Shown: piece by piece, positions 15,069 to 24,300 of the stretch | Position numbering within the stretch: position 1 is the first letter of the stretch | How the letters are laid out: each line of letters opens with the position of its first letter | Assembly: GCA_000785145.2 (NCBI GenBank) | Contig: JSZA02000239.1 | Coordinates: 1-38,686 of the forward strand | Direction of reading: 5' to 3' | DNA length: 38,686 nt | From: Candidatus Thiomargarita nelsonii | GTDB lineage: Bacteria > Pseudomonadota > Gammaproteobacteria > Beggiatoales > Beggiatoaceae | Made by a program: the position numbers and the translations under genes | The notes under the pieces: generated by a model | Seen by the model: only the letters and a program-made list of their open reading frames with translations | Told to the model about the DNA's origin: nothing | Database searches by the model: none

Positions 15069-16618
15069 AACCTGACAACAGCTTATCACTAGTAGTACTT
15101 TCTATCGGTAAAATCCATTTTGAAGGTAACATCATCCCCCATGAATGGTTTAAACATCTTCGGATGCCGAGCGGTAGTGTTGATGCCATAGGCGCATTGC
15201 TACTTGCCGATATTATTTACTGGTATCGCCCAATTAAGCAAATTAATGAGGCCAATGGTAAACCATTGCCACCACGCAAAAAATTTGCAGCGGATATGTT
15301 TCAAGCCTCGGCTGCTTATTATCAAACAAAATTTTGTTTTACAAAAAAACAAGTGCGCGATACGTTAAAACGGCTTGAAGATTGTGGCTACATCCGACGT
15401 GAGTACCGTACCATTAAAACAAAGGATAGAATAACATTGAATAATGTCATGTTTATTGAACCTATCCCATTGAAGATTATGGAAATCACTCATCCAAGTG
15501 ATAGGCTCTCACCTCAGAGTGATAGGCTCTCACCTCAAAGTGATAGGCTCTCACCTCAGAGTGATAGGCTCTCACCTCAGAGTGATAGGCTCTCACCTCA
15601 GAGTGATAGGCTCTCACCTCAGAGTGATACGTATACGGAGACTTCTACGGAGACTTCTACGGAGACTTCTACAGAGATTTCTACAGAAACTTCCACAAAG
15701 AGTACTACTACAACAACCGCGCCAAAAAATTTTTCAAGCACGGACGGAAAAAACAGTAGTAGTAGTAATGATATTTTTGAGAAAGATAATGGGAAAAGAG
15801 GTGAGTCCCAAGATGATAAAACTTCACATCAAAACGATAAGGGGGCACAAAATGAAAACGCCACTACCGCATCTACCGCTGTGACAAGTGAATTAGATGC
15901 AAATAGTGGCGAATGTAAATTGATATTTGATTGTGCTCTCAAGGATTTTTCCCTAGAGCAAAAACAGCGAGCATTGGAAATGCTTAAATCGATACCGAGC
16001 ATGGACAAACAATCGGTACTCGACGAATTTAACGATGCACTTTCTAAAAATACCGTCAAATCGCAGTGGGCATATTTTAGCACACTAATCCGACGATATA
16101 ACGCTGACGAGTTCACACCAACATCTGATTTGGCGGCACTTCGTGTGGAGACGGTAACTGGTGCGGCTGATAAAGACACTTGCCCATATTGCAAAGGTGC
16201 TGGACAAATTCGCTTTATGAGACAAGACGGCACTTTAACAGCTCTGCTTTCTTGCAAACACGGCCAACAAGCAAGGGCGTATATCCAAAGCGTGAAAAAA
16301 GAGTATGGCTATGATTTTGTTAGTGAATCAAATTTGCCTAAAAATCCTTTGACAGCTAAAGATTGTTCGTATTGTGATGAGCGTGGGATGTTAGAGCTTA
16401 GAAATCGGCATAATGGCAAAGTTGATAGCCGACTTTGCTCTCACAATCAGGAAAAAATTAAGCAATTTGCGCGAGAGAAAGGTGCGTTAATTGTAAGTGC
16501 AAAACAGGGTTTTGAGGACCCATGTTCTATCGAGACTAAAAAAAGAGGGGGAGGTTTTCGCAAGTTAGCTGACATAATTGGTGGATTAAGTGCGGATAAT
16601 AATGATGTGCCATTTTAA
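15065..16618 (+). CDS. Lambda-O-like replication initiator with internal iterons and two zinc-binding motifs
   Basis: 517 aa. Residues about 35-140 look like the winged-helix domain of phage/plasmid initiators (AIGALLLADIIYWYRP; KKQVRDTLKRLEDCGYIRRE). Residues 145-190 are six SDRLSPQ heptads plus a partial one, then TETS repeats and a low-complexity linker. The C-terminal half has two equal motifs, C373-x2-C376-x20-C397-x-H399 and C434-x2-C437-x20-C458-x-H460, which should bind zinc. The architecture (DNA-binding domain, repeat-coded linker, C-terminal interaction part) matches lambda O, where the origin lies inside the gene. The homology is by layout and not by proven descent. It overlaps the small regulator gene by four bases and converges on the primase fragment. 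Confidence 0.6.
   Translation: MKPDNSLSLVVLSIGKIHFEGNIIPHEWFKHLRMPSGSVDAIGALLLADIIYWYRPIKQINEANGKPLPPRKKFAADMFQASAAYYQTKFCFTKKQVRDTLKRLEDCGYIRREYRTIKTKDRITLNNVMFIEPIPLKIMEITHPSDRLSPQSDRLSPQSDRLSPQSDRLSPQSDRLSPQSDRLSPQSDTYTETSTETSTETSTEISTETSTKSTTTTTAPKNFSSTDGKNSSSSNDIFEKDNGKRGESQDDKTSHQNDKGAQNENATTASTAVTSELDANSGECKLIFDCALKDFSLEQKQRALEMLKSIPSMDKQSVLDEFNDALSKNTVKSQWAYFSTLIRRYNADEFTPTSDLAALRVETVTGAADKDTCPYCKGAGQIRFMRQDGTLTALLSCKHGQQARAYIQSVKKEYGYDFVSESNLPKNPLTAKDCSYCDERGMLELRNRHNGKVDSRLCSHNQEKIKQFAREKGALIVSAKQGFEDPCSIETKKRGGGFRKLADIIGGLSADNNDVPF
15498..15638 (+). repeat. Six 21-bp iterons, candidate replication origin inside the initiator gene
   Basis: GTGATAGGCTCTCAC recurs at 15498, 15519, 15540, 15561, 15582 and 15603, each exactly 21 bp apart, with CTCAGA or CTCAAA between. 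A seventh half-copy starts at 15624 and runs into the palindrome ATACGTAT. The 15-bp core is symmetric at 12 of 15 positions, so each iteron could bind a dimer, and all lie on one helical face. Five 12-bp TETS-coding repeats follow. This is the arrangement of lambda-type origins. Confidence 0.7.
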
Positions 16619-16620
16619 GG

Positions 16621-16669
16621 TTCAAAAATGGCCCATTTTAGGTGTTACCTTGAATGGGTGATTTTTGAA
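16621..16669 (+). terminator. Strong hairpin after the initiator gene
   Basis: TTCAAAAAT..CCCATT (16621-16637) pairs with AATGGG..ATTTTTGAA (16653-16669), 15 pairs with a two-base internal mismatch. It begins two bases after the initiator stop. It can fold in both strands and lies between convergent genes. A bidirectional terminator is likely, though the U-tract lies within the stem. Confidence 0.55.
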
Positions 16670-16739
16670 CAAAGCCAAATTTTTCCTGAAAATTTGACAC
16701 AAATTTTTAGGGACGCAAATACAACGGGCGATCTATCAA

Positions 16740-16810
16740 ATCAACAAAAAAAAATTTGACAGAAAAAATTTTGACAGTTTTTACATTTTTACAGAAAAAA
16801 TTTTTTTCGA
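16740..16810. other. Very AT-rich spacer with ACAGAAAAAATTTT repeats
   Basis: GACAG followed by long A and T runs occurs repeatedly, and ACAGAAAAAATTTT appears twice. It sits between the convergent initiator and primase genes. It could be an unwinding region of the origin or simply spacer. No gene. Confidence 0.35.
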
Positions 16811-16817
16811 TGCTTGA

Positions 16818-17390
16818 TCACTCTCTTTCATGAAATAGACTTTTCACAAAAGCACCATCATCTTTATTGTTTATAGGTAATTGTTCACATTTATTATCAG
16901 TTGGCACATTTGGCGTATCCTCTTTATATATATACTTGTCCAAGTGTGCTAAAACATCACAAACCTCATGGATTTTTTCCCACTCCTGCGCTTTTTCCTG
17001 CAAATAGCTTTTGGTTTGTACCCGCCTTTTAAGTACTGGTGCCATCGTTAAGACTAATCGCTCCAAGTTGATACCATAAACGCGCTTTCGTTTTTTCATC
17101 TCGATGCGTTCTTGTTTGAGCAGCTTGGTGTAGATGCCCAGTGTTTTTGCCCAATTACGAATAAAAGGGATTGGTTCGCGCAAGGTTTTTTCAGAAATAC
17201 GCACTGGCATCACAGCATTAAAAATATGCCGATGTTCATAACATTGCTGTACCAACTGCACAATGTCTGGTGTATATTTATCAAAAGCCACTAATTCTGG
17301 TTTTATTGGCTGGTACTCTTTGTCAAAGTCGAGTTTTAATCCCAAAAGTAATAAAGCATTAAAAGTTTGATGAATACGATGGTGTTCCAT
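16818..17390 (-). CDS. C-terminal part of the split TOPRIM primase/helicase
   Basis: 190 aa. It reads as the missing end of the upstream gene and not as an independent gene. In its frame, codons upstream of the nominal ATG continue as EINNLPPSL, and this frame overlaps the last codons of the primase (LLGD, stop). The sequence holds HQTFNALLLLGLKLDFDKEY and FNAVMPVRISEKTLREPIPF, with a basic region around RKRVYGINLERLVL. I know no separate domain name for it. A one-base shift near the TTGGGA at about 17415 would join the two parts into a protein of about 840 aa. Possible causes are mutation, sequencing error or programmed frameshifting. Confidence 0.6.
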   Translation of the reverse strand: MEHHRIHQTFNALLLLGLKLDFDKEYQPIKPELVAFDKYTPDIVQLVQQCYEHRHIFNAVMPVRISEKTLREPIPFIRNWAKTLGIYTKLLKQERIEMKKRKRVYGINLERLVLTMAPVLKRRVQTKSYLQEKAQEWEKIHEVCDVLAHLDKYIYKEDTPNVPTDNKCEQLPINNKDDGAFVKSLFHERE

Positions 17391-17409
17391 CAGGCTGGGG
17401 GGTAGATTA

Positions 17410-19335
17410 TTAATCTCCCAATAGTCGAGTTGTATCGGCTCCCGTGACGATTGCCTTTTTTGTTCCTAGCTTTTTTTGTAAACAATCGAAAAGTGGCTTG
17501 CGTTTTTCTGTTTTTACTGTACCAATGGTGCAAGCATCATAAACAGCGTCTATTTCATCAGCATAGAAAAAATTGCTTTTATTAATCAGCGGAGCAAGGC
17601 GGGGATGGGTTAATGAGTTGATAGTTACTGCGAGCGAGTCGGCTTTTTCAGCGTCGGCAATGTGAGCGATGTCTTGATAATTTGTGCTATCACATTTGCT
17701 CGATACATCACGGCTTAATACGATATAGGGCGTTACTCCTACGGGAAAGTCAAGGTTTTGGCGGGCGAGTTTGACGGCAGGTTTTATAATGGAGAAGGTT
17801 TTGCCTGTGTCTTTGGGGGACATAAGGATATGTAATCCCGTTTGGGCGTTGATAATTTGTTCATTAATTTTGGGGGGTATCCGCAATTTGTTATCAATGT
17901 GCTGCAAATCAAACGAAACGATTTGTACATCATCTGGTAGCGAATCCTGCGCGATGATAGATTTTTGGATAAGTTTGTTATATTGCTGATGAAGGATTTT
18001 ATGGGCATATTTTATTAATTTGGTTTCATTATAAGCCGCATAATCGCTCAGTCTCGGGTGTTGTTTCTTGATTGTTTCAAAAATTTCTTTTTCTACATCC
18101 GCCAGCGCACGTAGTGGTGTTTGCTTTGCCCCACTAATGCATAGTTCCAGCACGCTTTGGTATAAGGGTTTGGTGATTTTGCTGTCACGCAAGCCTATAT
18201 AATTTAGTTTGGTACATTGCCAGGCAAAACCAGTGAGCGGCTCAATTGCAGAATCCAACAAGGCTTGTACGGCACTTGCTCCATAAAGGGCGTACAAGTC
18301 GCACACGTCTGTGGGCTTTTTTTCTGCGCTGTTTAAGCTAAATTGGGGGATAATAATTTTAAAATTCGATTTTTGCGCGGCATTAATACCTTTGAGTATC
18401 CCGACATTGTCCATTTTGTGGTATTTGTGAGCGTCATTGTCACATACGATGATCCCTTCGATTTGGGGGTATTGTGTCCGCAAGATTGGTACAATGGGGG
18501 CGTATCCATTGGCATCTAGCACTACTACGATGGGGATACCATAGGTAATATATAAGCGAATTCCATCTGCTAGCCCTTCACATACCATCGCTTGTGGTTT
18601 CTGTGGGTTAATTTGACCGATGATGTAACAGGCTCCTTTTTTTATTAATCCCCATGTAAAAAGTTTGTTGGTGTTACGCTCGGCAATTTTGTGGGCATAA
18701 AATTTTTGTACGCCAACGGGTTTTCCTGTTTCAATATTTTTTAGGAGGATAGCTGAAAAATCGCCGTGTGAGTCGGTGCCATATCGCACGCCCCATTCTG
18801 GCGAAATTTTTTCAAAGCCTTTGTTTTTAAAATAGCCATCTTGCTCGCGTGTGGGGATGAAAGACAGTTGAAAAAATTTGGCAATCTCTCGCTGGACATT
18901 TTCTGCTTTGGCGATGGCATCGTTTTTTTTCCGCGCTTTTATTTCTGCCCGCCGTTCTTGGGCTCGCTTTTCTGCATCGGCTTTGCGCTTTTCTGTGGGG
19001 TTGTCGCCTTTATGTTGTTCCCATAATTCATGAACAAGCTCATAATTACCTTTAAATGCTTGAGAATAGCCGCCATTTTTAAAGTCATTGAAGGTACATT
19101 TTATAATGGGAACCCCATTGCGATCTGTGCTTTGATGTCCACGGTATCCGCATGTTTTTTGTCGGTCCATGTAATGCCATTGGTCATCAAGTATAGGATA
19201 ATTCGGGATATTGATATGAGATGAGGAGACAAGAGATTTAAAAAAATCTGTTATGCTATCCAAGAGCCGAGATTCAATAAGGGAGCGGCTTTCTTTGAGC
19301 CATTTGGTAAAGCGGTTATTGGGATTGTAAGCCAT
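17410..19335 (-). CDS. TOPRIM primase fused to an origin-binding-type helicase, frameshifted near its end
   Basis: 641 aa from ATG 19335, preferred because GAGGAAAA lies about ten bases upstream; a TTG 18 bp earlier is possible. After a lysine/arginine-rich coiled part (about 110-150) comes a TOPRIM fold: CEGLADGIRL with E253, VVVLDANG, and CDNDAH with D299 and D301. These residues coordinate metal in primases. The C-terminal part has a P-loop-like SPKDTGKT (506-513) and a DEAD-like YADEID (591-596), the signature of herpes-type origin-binding helicases found in plasmid primases. It should prime and unwind at the origin. It ends in ADTTRLLGD at a stop while another frame continues the protein. 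The candidate small RNA at 19395 diverges from its leader. Confidence 0.75.
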   Translation of the reverse strand: MAYNPNNRFTKWLKESRSLIESRLLDSITDFFKSLVSSSHINIPNYPILDDQWHYMDRQKTCGYRGHQSTDRNGVPIIKCTFNDFKNGGYSQAFKGNYELVHELWEQHKGDNPTEKRKADAEKRAQERRAEIKARKKNDAIAKAENVQREIAKFFQLSFIPTREQDGYFKNKGFEKISPEWGVRYGTDSHGDFSAILLKNIETGKPVGVQKFYAHKIAERNTNKLFTWGLIKKGACYIIGQINPQKPQAMVCEGLADGIRLYITYGIPIVVVLDANGYAPIVPILRTQYPQIEGIIVCDNDAHKYHKMDNVGILKGINAAQKSNFKIIIPQFSLNSAEKKPTDVCDLYALYGASAVQALLDSAIEPLTGFAWQCTKLNYIGLRDSKITKPLYQSVLELCISGAKQTPLRALADVEKEIFETIKKQHPRLSDYAAYNETKLIKYAHKILHQQYNKLIQKSIIAQDSLPDDVQIVSFDLQHIDNKLRIPPKINEQIINAQTGLHILMSPKDTGKTFSIIKPAVKLARQNLDFPVGVTPYIVLSRDVSSKCDSTNYQDIAHIADAEKADSLAVTINSLTHPRLAPLINKSNFFYADEIDAVYDACTIGTVKTEKRKPLFDCLQKKLGTKKAIVTGADTTRLLGD

Positions 19336-19360
19336 ATTCAATTTTCCTCGCAAGAAGAGG

Positions 19361-19388
19361 TTGAAATTGACTCAAGGTGTGATATAAT
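19361..19388 (+). promoter_or_regulatory. Sigma70-type promoter divergent from the primase gene
   Basis: TTGAAA (19361-19366) and a perfect TATAAT (19383-19388) with 16 bp spacing. The nearest plus-strand coding sequence starts 240 bp later, with its own promoter and a terminator in between, so this promoter serves something short. On the other strand TTGAAT and TATATC overlap it as a possible primase promoter. Confidence 0.55.
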
Positions 19389-19394
19389 TCGCAC

Positions 19395-19500
19395 CGAGTC
19401 ATATTCAACTTTGAGCTTGAATTAAATCTGCCTAGATTTATTTGTTGTTCAAGCTCAAAATCATCATTTCATTAACGGCTGAAACTGCCGACGTTTTTTT
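19395..19500 (+). ncRNA. Candidate small regulatory RNA of about 105 nt
   Basis: Behind the promoter at 19361 comes a perfect 12-bp inverted repeat, TTTGAGCTTGAA (19410-19421) and TTCAAGCTCAAA (19448-19459), with an inner stem AAATCT/AGATTT. Then follows AACGGC..GCCGACG and seven T (19474-19500), a good intrinsic terminator. There is no ORF. Its position beside the start of a replication primase recalls plasmid copy-control RNAs. It would be antisense to the primase leader only if primase transcription starts upstream of about 19400. Confidence 0.5.
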
Positions 19501-19520
19501 ATCATACCACAAAATCACAA

Positions 19521-19588
19521 TATTTTATTTATACAAATAAAATAAATTTCCCCAAAATCTTGACAAAATCCGAATTCCCATCTAAAAT
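19521..19588 (+). promoter_or_regulatory. Promoter and palindromic operator of the rhodanese/transglutaminase operon
   Basis: TTGACA (19560-19565) and TAAAAT (19583-19588) are 17 bp apart, near-consensus sigma70. Upstream, TATTTTATTT-ATAC-AAATAAAATA (19521-19544) is a perfect 10-bp inverted repeat, a possible regulator site or UP-like element. The first gene begins 39 bp after the -10 and has no clear Shine-Dalgarno. Confidence 0.7.
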
Positions 19589-19626
19589 GCACCCTGCCCA
19601 AAAACCGTCTGCAAAAAACAACAACC

Positions 19627-20382
19627 ATGAACAAACAGCTAATAACAATAGCACTTTGCTTAACATTTTTACCGTTAACAACCCAAGCAGCCCCCCACTG
19701 CGCCATCCCCACACCCACAAAAACCATCAAAAATACTCAACTACTATCAAACGAACCCCTATTTAAAACAGGCACCCAAAAACACCCAACCACCATCACC
19801 CCACAAAACGCCATCAAACTTTACACACAAAAAAAAGCCCTACTCATCGACATACGCCACAACAAAGCCTTTCAACAACAAAACATCCCAGGCTCACTCA
19901 ACATCCCAGCACACCTCCTAAAAACCAAAAACTTTCTAAAAACAAAGCACCTTATACTCCTCAACCAAGGACACAGCTACCGACAACTAGAAACCCTTTA
20001 TCTCACCCTAGCCGGCTTCAACCAAATCTCAATACTAGAAGGCGGACTCAACCAATGGTTTCAACACAAAGCCAACAAAATAACCCCAGCCCAATTTTAC
20101 AAAGAGCGTCACTACCAACACTGGCTAATCATAAACATCTCTACCACCCCTAACAAACAACTTGCCTCTTCTGTTCTTAACATACCTATTTCTGACAACA
20201 CCTTTACCCAAAAAATAACCCAAGCAATTTCTGCCACAAAAAAAACCTATATCTTAATAATTAGTACAAAAGAAAAAGACTACCTAAAAACGCAAGCCCT
20301 ATTACGCAACACCAACAACATCTACTATCTTCAAGGTGGCATACAAGCCTACCAAAATTTTCTTAAACAAGCGGCATTATGA
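19627..20382 (+). CDS. Exported rhodanese-fold protein lacking the catalytic cysteine
   Basis: 251 aa. A signal peptide (MNKQLITIALCLTFLPLTTQ, cut after A21 or so) shows export. Residues about 58-145 form a rhodanese fold: LLIDIRHNKAF with D75, NIPGSLNIPA, and LEGGLNQW. The active-site loop, which normally starts with Cys, reads LLNQGHSYRQ (about 111-120), so sulfur transfer by this fold is not expected. Residues about 155-247 look like a second degenerate copy (LNIPISD; YILIIST; LQGGIQAY), also without Cys. The only cysteines are at residues 11 and 25. It may bind a partner protein in the periplasm. It overlaps the next gene by four bases. Codons are unusually rich in A and C. Confidence 0.75.
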   Translation: MNKQLITIALCLTFLPLTTQAAPHCAIPTPTKTIKNTQLLSNEPLFKTGTQKHPTTITPQNAIKLYTQKKALLIDIRHNKAFQQQNIPGSLNIPAHLLKTKNFLKTKHLILLNQGHSYRQLETLYLTLAGFNQISILEGGLNQWFQHKANKITPAQFYKERHYQHWLIINISTTPNKQLASSVLNIPISDNTFTQKITQAISATKKTYILIISTKEKDYLKTQALLRNTNNIYYLQGGIQAYQNFLKQAAL

Positions 20383-21245
20383 AAATAATCTTTTTTACCC
20401 TTTTTACAATATTATTATTACTTGTAATTACATGGCAATTTCCTACTGAAAAACCAATTAAAAAAGAAATTACAAAAGAAATTATTAAAAACCAATATGA
20501 AATACCACGTACACTACGTTACAGCTTCAACCTAAAAAACACCGGCAATCAACTCATCAAAAAAGCCGAATTTTGGACACAAGCTCCCGTAAAACAAACC
20601 GCTACCCAAAAAGTTATACAAATAAAAACGTCGCATCCATACAAAATATTGACAGACAACTTAGATAATCAAACACTACATTTTGAACTGACAAACATAC
20701 CACCTTATGCGACTCGACAAATTAATATTACAACTGAACTAAAACTGTCTCAAACAACTAACCCAACACCCAAAAAATTAGAATATCTTAAAGAAGAACC
20801 CCTTATTCAAATATCGCACCCAGACATACAAAGCGTTGCCAAAAAATTAAAAAATAATAAAAAACCCTTAGCCACAACAGAAAAAATATATAAATGGGTA
20901 GCCAAACACATACAATACGCCGGCTACATAGCTGAAAACCGAGGCGCACTTTATGCACTACATCAAAAACGAGGCGATTGTACAGAATACATGTACTTAT
21001 TTACAGCACTCGCCAGAGCCAATGGCATACCAGCGCGAGGAATAGCAGGATACATTTATAAAAAAGACAGCATATTAAAGCCGCAGGATTATCACAATTG
21101 GGCGGAATTTTATTTAGATGGAAAATGGCATTTGGTTGATCCACAAAATAACGTTTTTATGGAAAAACAATCAGATTACATTGTCATGCAAATTCTTTCT
21201 TCAAAAGAAAAAACTTCTCGTTTTTGGGCTTCTGATGAAAGATGA
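20379..21245 (+). CDS. Membrane-anchored transglutaminase-like protein
   Basis: 288 aa. An N-terminal hydrophobic segment (residues 2-20) is a membrane anchor or uncleaved signal. Residues about 40-125 look like a beta-sandwich. Residues about 160-258 are a transglutaminase-like domain with the triad C201 (QKRGDCTEYM), H239 (DYHNWAEFYLDG) and D254 (WHLVDPQ). The fold includes papain-like proteases, deamidases and cross-linkers. In bacteria these often process or link surface proteins. The start ATG lies within the stop of the rhodanese gene (ATGA), so translation is coupled. The huge surface protein follows 53 bp later, which makes it the obvious candidate substrate. That is inference. Confidence 0.8.
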   Translation: MKIIFFTLFTILLLLVITWQFPTEKPIKKEITKEIIKNQYEIPRTLRYSFNLKNTGNQLIKKAEFWTQAPVKQTATQKVIQIKTSHPYKILTDNLDNQTLHFELTNIPPYATRQINITTELKLSQTTNPTPKKLEYLKEEPLIQISHPDIQSVAKKLKNNKKPLATTEKIYKWVAKHIQYAGYIAENRGALYALHQKRGDCTEYMYLFTALARANGIPARGIAGYIYKKDSILKPQDYHNWAEFYLDGKWHLVDPQNNVFMEKQSDYIVMQILSSKEKTSRFWASDER

Positions 21246-21267
21246 AAAATTAAAATGAATTAACAAT

Positions 21268-21301
21268 AGGAGTCCAAGATTTATCTTGGAAAAAAAAAAT
21301 G
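21268..21301 (+). promoter_or_regulatory. Shine-Dalgarno separated from the ATG by a perfect hairpin
   Basis: AGGAG (21268-21272) is 26 bases from the ATG at 21299, too far for normal use. Between them TCCAAGATTTATCTTGGA (21273-21290) is an 8+8 inverted repeat, followed by eight A. When folded, the effective spacing is eight bases, which is ideal. Structures that bridge SD and start are known, for example in phage T4 gene 38. Confidence 0.6.
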
Positions 21302-24300
21302 AAAAAATTCTATATAATCCTACTCATTATTATTGGACTACAAATAAATATAGCGACAAAAGCCGCCCAAGAAGGGCTTTGCGCCGTAGTCAAAATAGAA
21401 ATTAAACAAGAACTCACGCTAGAACGACAAGCCTTCGACGCCCATATACGAATCAACAACGGCTTAACCAATTTACAACTAGAAAACCTAAAAATAAACG
21501 TCATCTTTACCGACGAAAATGGCGATGCTGTCCATGCCACCTCCGATCCAAACGACACCACCGCACTCTTCTACATAAACATAGACACACTCGAAGGCAT
21601 TGACGACATCAATGGCAACGGCACCATCCCCCCCTCAAGCAGTGCCGACATCCACTGGCTCATCATACCCGCCCCTGGCACAGGCGGCACAATCCCAAGT
21701 GGCACCCTATACCACATAGGCGCAACCCTAGAATACAACCTTGGCGGAGAACAGCACACAACCCAAATCACACCCGACTACATCTTTGTCAAACCCCAAC
21801 CCCTTTTAACACTTGACTACTTCCTACCCCAACAAGTTTATGGTGATGACGCATTTACCCCAGAAATAGAAGTGCCTGTACCTTATACGCTAGGCGTGCG
21901 GATCAAAAACGACGGACACGGCATTGCGCGTCAACTCAAAATAGAATCAGCACAACCCCGCATCGTTGAAAACGAACTTGGCTTACTCATTGGATTTGAA
22001 ATCATAAGCAGCAGCGTCAACAACCAACCCACAAACCCAAGCCTACTCATAGACTTTGGCGACATAGAAGCTAATAAAACAGCCGTTGGGCGCTGGCAAA
22101 TGATCACCACACTCTCTGGCGAATTTACCGAATTCAATGCCGACTTCACACACGCCGACGAACTCGGTGGCGAACTTACCTCATTAATACAAGCCACCAA
22201 CACACACTTCCTAGAAAAAGACGTACTCGTTGACTTACCTGGGCGCGACAACATTCGAGACTTTTTAGCCAAAGACGGCGACATATTGCGCGTTTACGAA
22301 TCTCATGGCTTAGACACAGAAGTCAACAACGAATCAAACAATGCAAACCTACAACTAGAAAATCAAAACACTTACAACATAACTGCCCCTGTTACCGCTG
22401 GATTTTTATATTTAAAACTATCCGAACCGCAGGTTGGCACAAAAGCTATTAAACAAATTATACGATCAGACGGCAAAGTCTTATCACACCACAACGTTTG
22501 GCTCTCAAAAACCCGTCAAGAAAATAACGAATGGGAATACTTTATAAAACTATTTGACAGCAACACCACTGGACAATACCAAATCACCCTAGAAACGGCC
22601 ACCCAAGGACCACAAGCCCCCGTTTTACAATTTATACCTGATCGCACCACACCTGAAAACCAACAAATATCTTTTTTAATAAAAGCCAGCGATCCCAATG
22701 GAACAACACCCACCCTATCAGCAACCAACTTACCCAGTGGTGCCCAACTTATAATACAAAATGAAGGTGAAGCCTATTTCGACTGGACACCCGTAAAAGG
22801 ACAAGCAGGAAACTATGACATTACATTCACCGCCTCTGATGGTACTTTAGAAACTTCACAAACGGCTCGTATTATTGTCTATTCGAGTGAGGAGGATTCT
22901 GACGGGGATGGAATGCTAGACAACTGTGAAATGCAATACTTTGGCAACTTAGAACGAGATGGGCGTAGCGACTTTGACAATGACGGTATAACCGATCTAG
23001 AAGAATGCCTTAACGGCACCGATCCCACCCAACAAATACCCGACATCATCATCAACGAAGCCGACATCCAAACCAATGAAAACCAAAAATTTATTGAACT
23101 CTATGACGGCGGTTTTGGCAACACACCACTCAATGGACTAAAAATTGTCCTATTTGAAGGCGAACTTGAACAAACTTACGCCACATTTGACCTAGATGGA
23201 TTAACGACAGATGCCAATGGATATTTTATAATCGGCGGCAGTGAAATCACAAATGCCAACATAATGGTGTCCGAAAGTAATTGGCTGGCAGATGGTACCA
23301 ATGCAATAGCACTATATATGGGTAACAACAACCTACTTAACGCACTCGTTTATGGCACTGAAGAAATTAATGACGAAAACACAACCCAATCAATCGGGCT
23401 CTGTGAAAGTGACTATGAACAAATGGCACCAACACCAGGCATAACAAACAACTGTCTTATTGAAACCATCGTAACCGTCACCACAGACGAACCAACCCCC
23501 TTAGAAGGCATAAAAGTTTACCTCTTCAACGCCACTGGCAGCTACACCGGCACCCACGCCCTAACAGACACCAATGGACAAGCCCACTTCGCAGACATCC
23601 AAACCGGAGAATACAAATTCCGTATAGACTATCTAGGTGCCCATTTTTGGACTGAAATCGTCAACTTGCCAGAAACGACTGTTATCGACAAAATAATCGC
23701 CCATGAAACCATTCAAATACAAATAGACGCTGCCGTTACTAACTTAGAAGGCATAAAAGTCTACCTATTTTCCGCAACCAACGCCTACTTAGGACAATAC
23801 GCCCTAACAGACACAATCGGCAAAGTCACCTTCTACCTACCCGTTGGCCAAACATACCTTTTCCGAGCCGACATACTAGGAGGTCAATATTGGAGCGAAC
23901 TCATTGAAATTGGTGGAATCAACACCGTCACCATGGCAATCGGCGGTGGCACCTTGCTCGTACAATTGACTGATTCGCCGGATCAAATACTAGAAAATGT
24001 AAAAATCTACCTATTCAGCGAAGCGGGCACCTATTTAGGCATATACCAAATAAGCGATACCAATGGCGAAGTCACCTTTGCAGTTCCCCCAGGCACATTC
24101 AAACTACGCGCCGACTACCTTGGCTACCAATGGTGGAGCGAACCCGTGCTAGTCACCACAGACACCACGATAGAAATTCCTATCGATCAAGCACCTGTGA
24201 GCGTTACCGTGACAGGAAATGGCCCCATGGAAGGGCTAAAAGTCTATCTATTTACACCTACCGGCTCATACCTTGGACAAAATCAACTAACCGATGAAAC

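Noticed and set aside
15498..15638. CRISPR array
   Set aside because: The repeats are 21 bp with no variable spacers, lie inside a coding frame and have no cas genes nearby.
19627..20382. Active thiosulfate sulfurtransferase linked to sulfur oxidation
   Set aside because: The fold is rhodanese-like, but neither half has the catalytic cysteine in the active-site loop.
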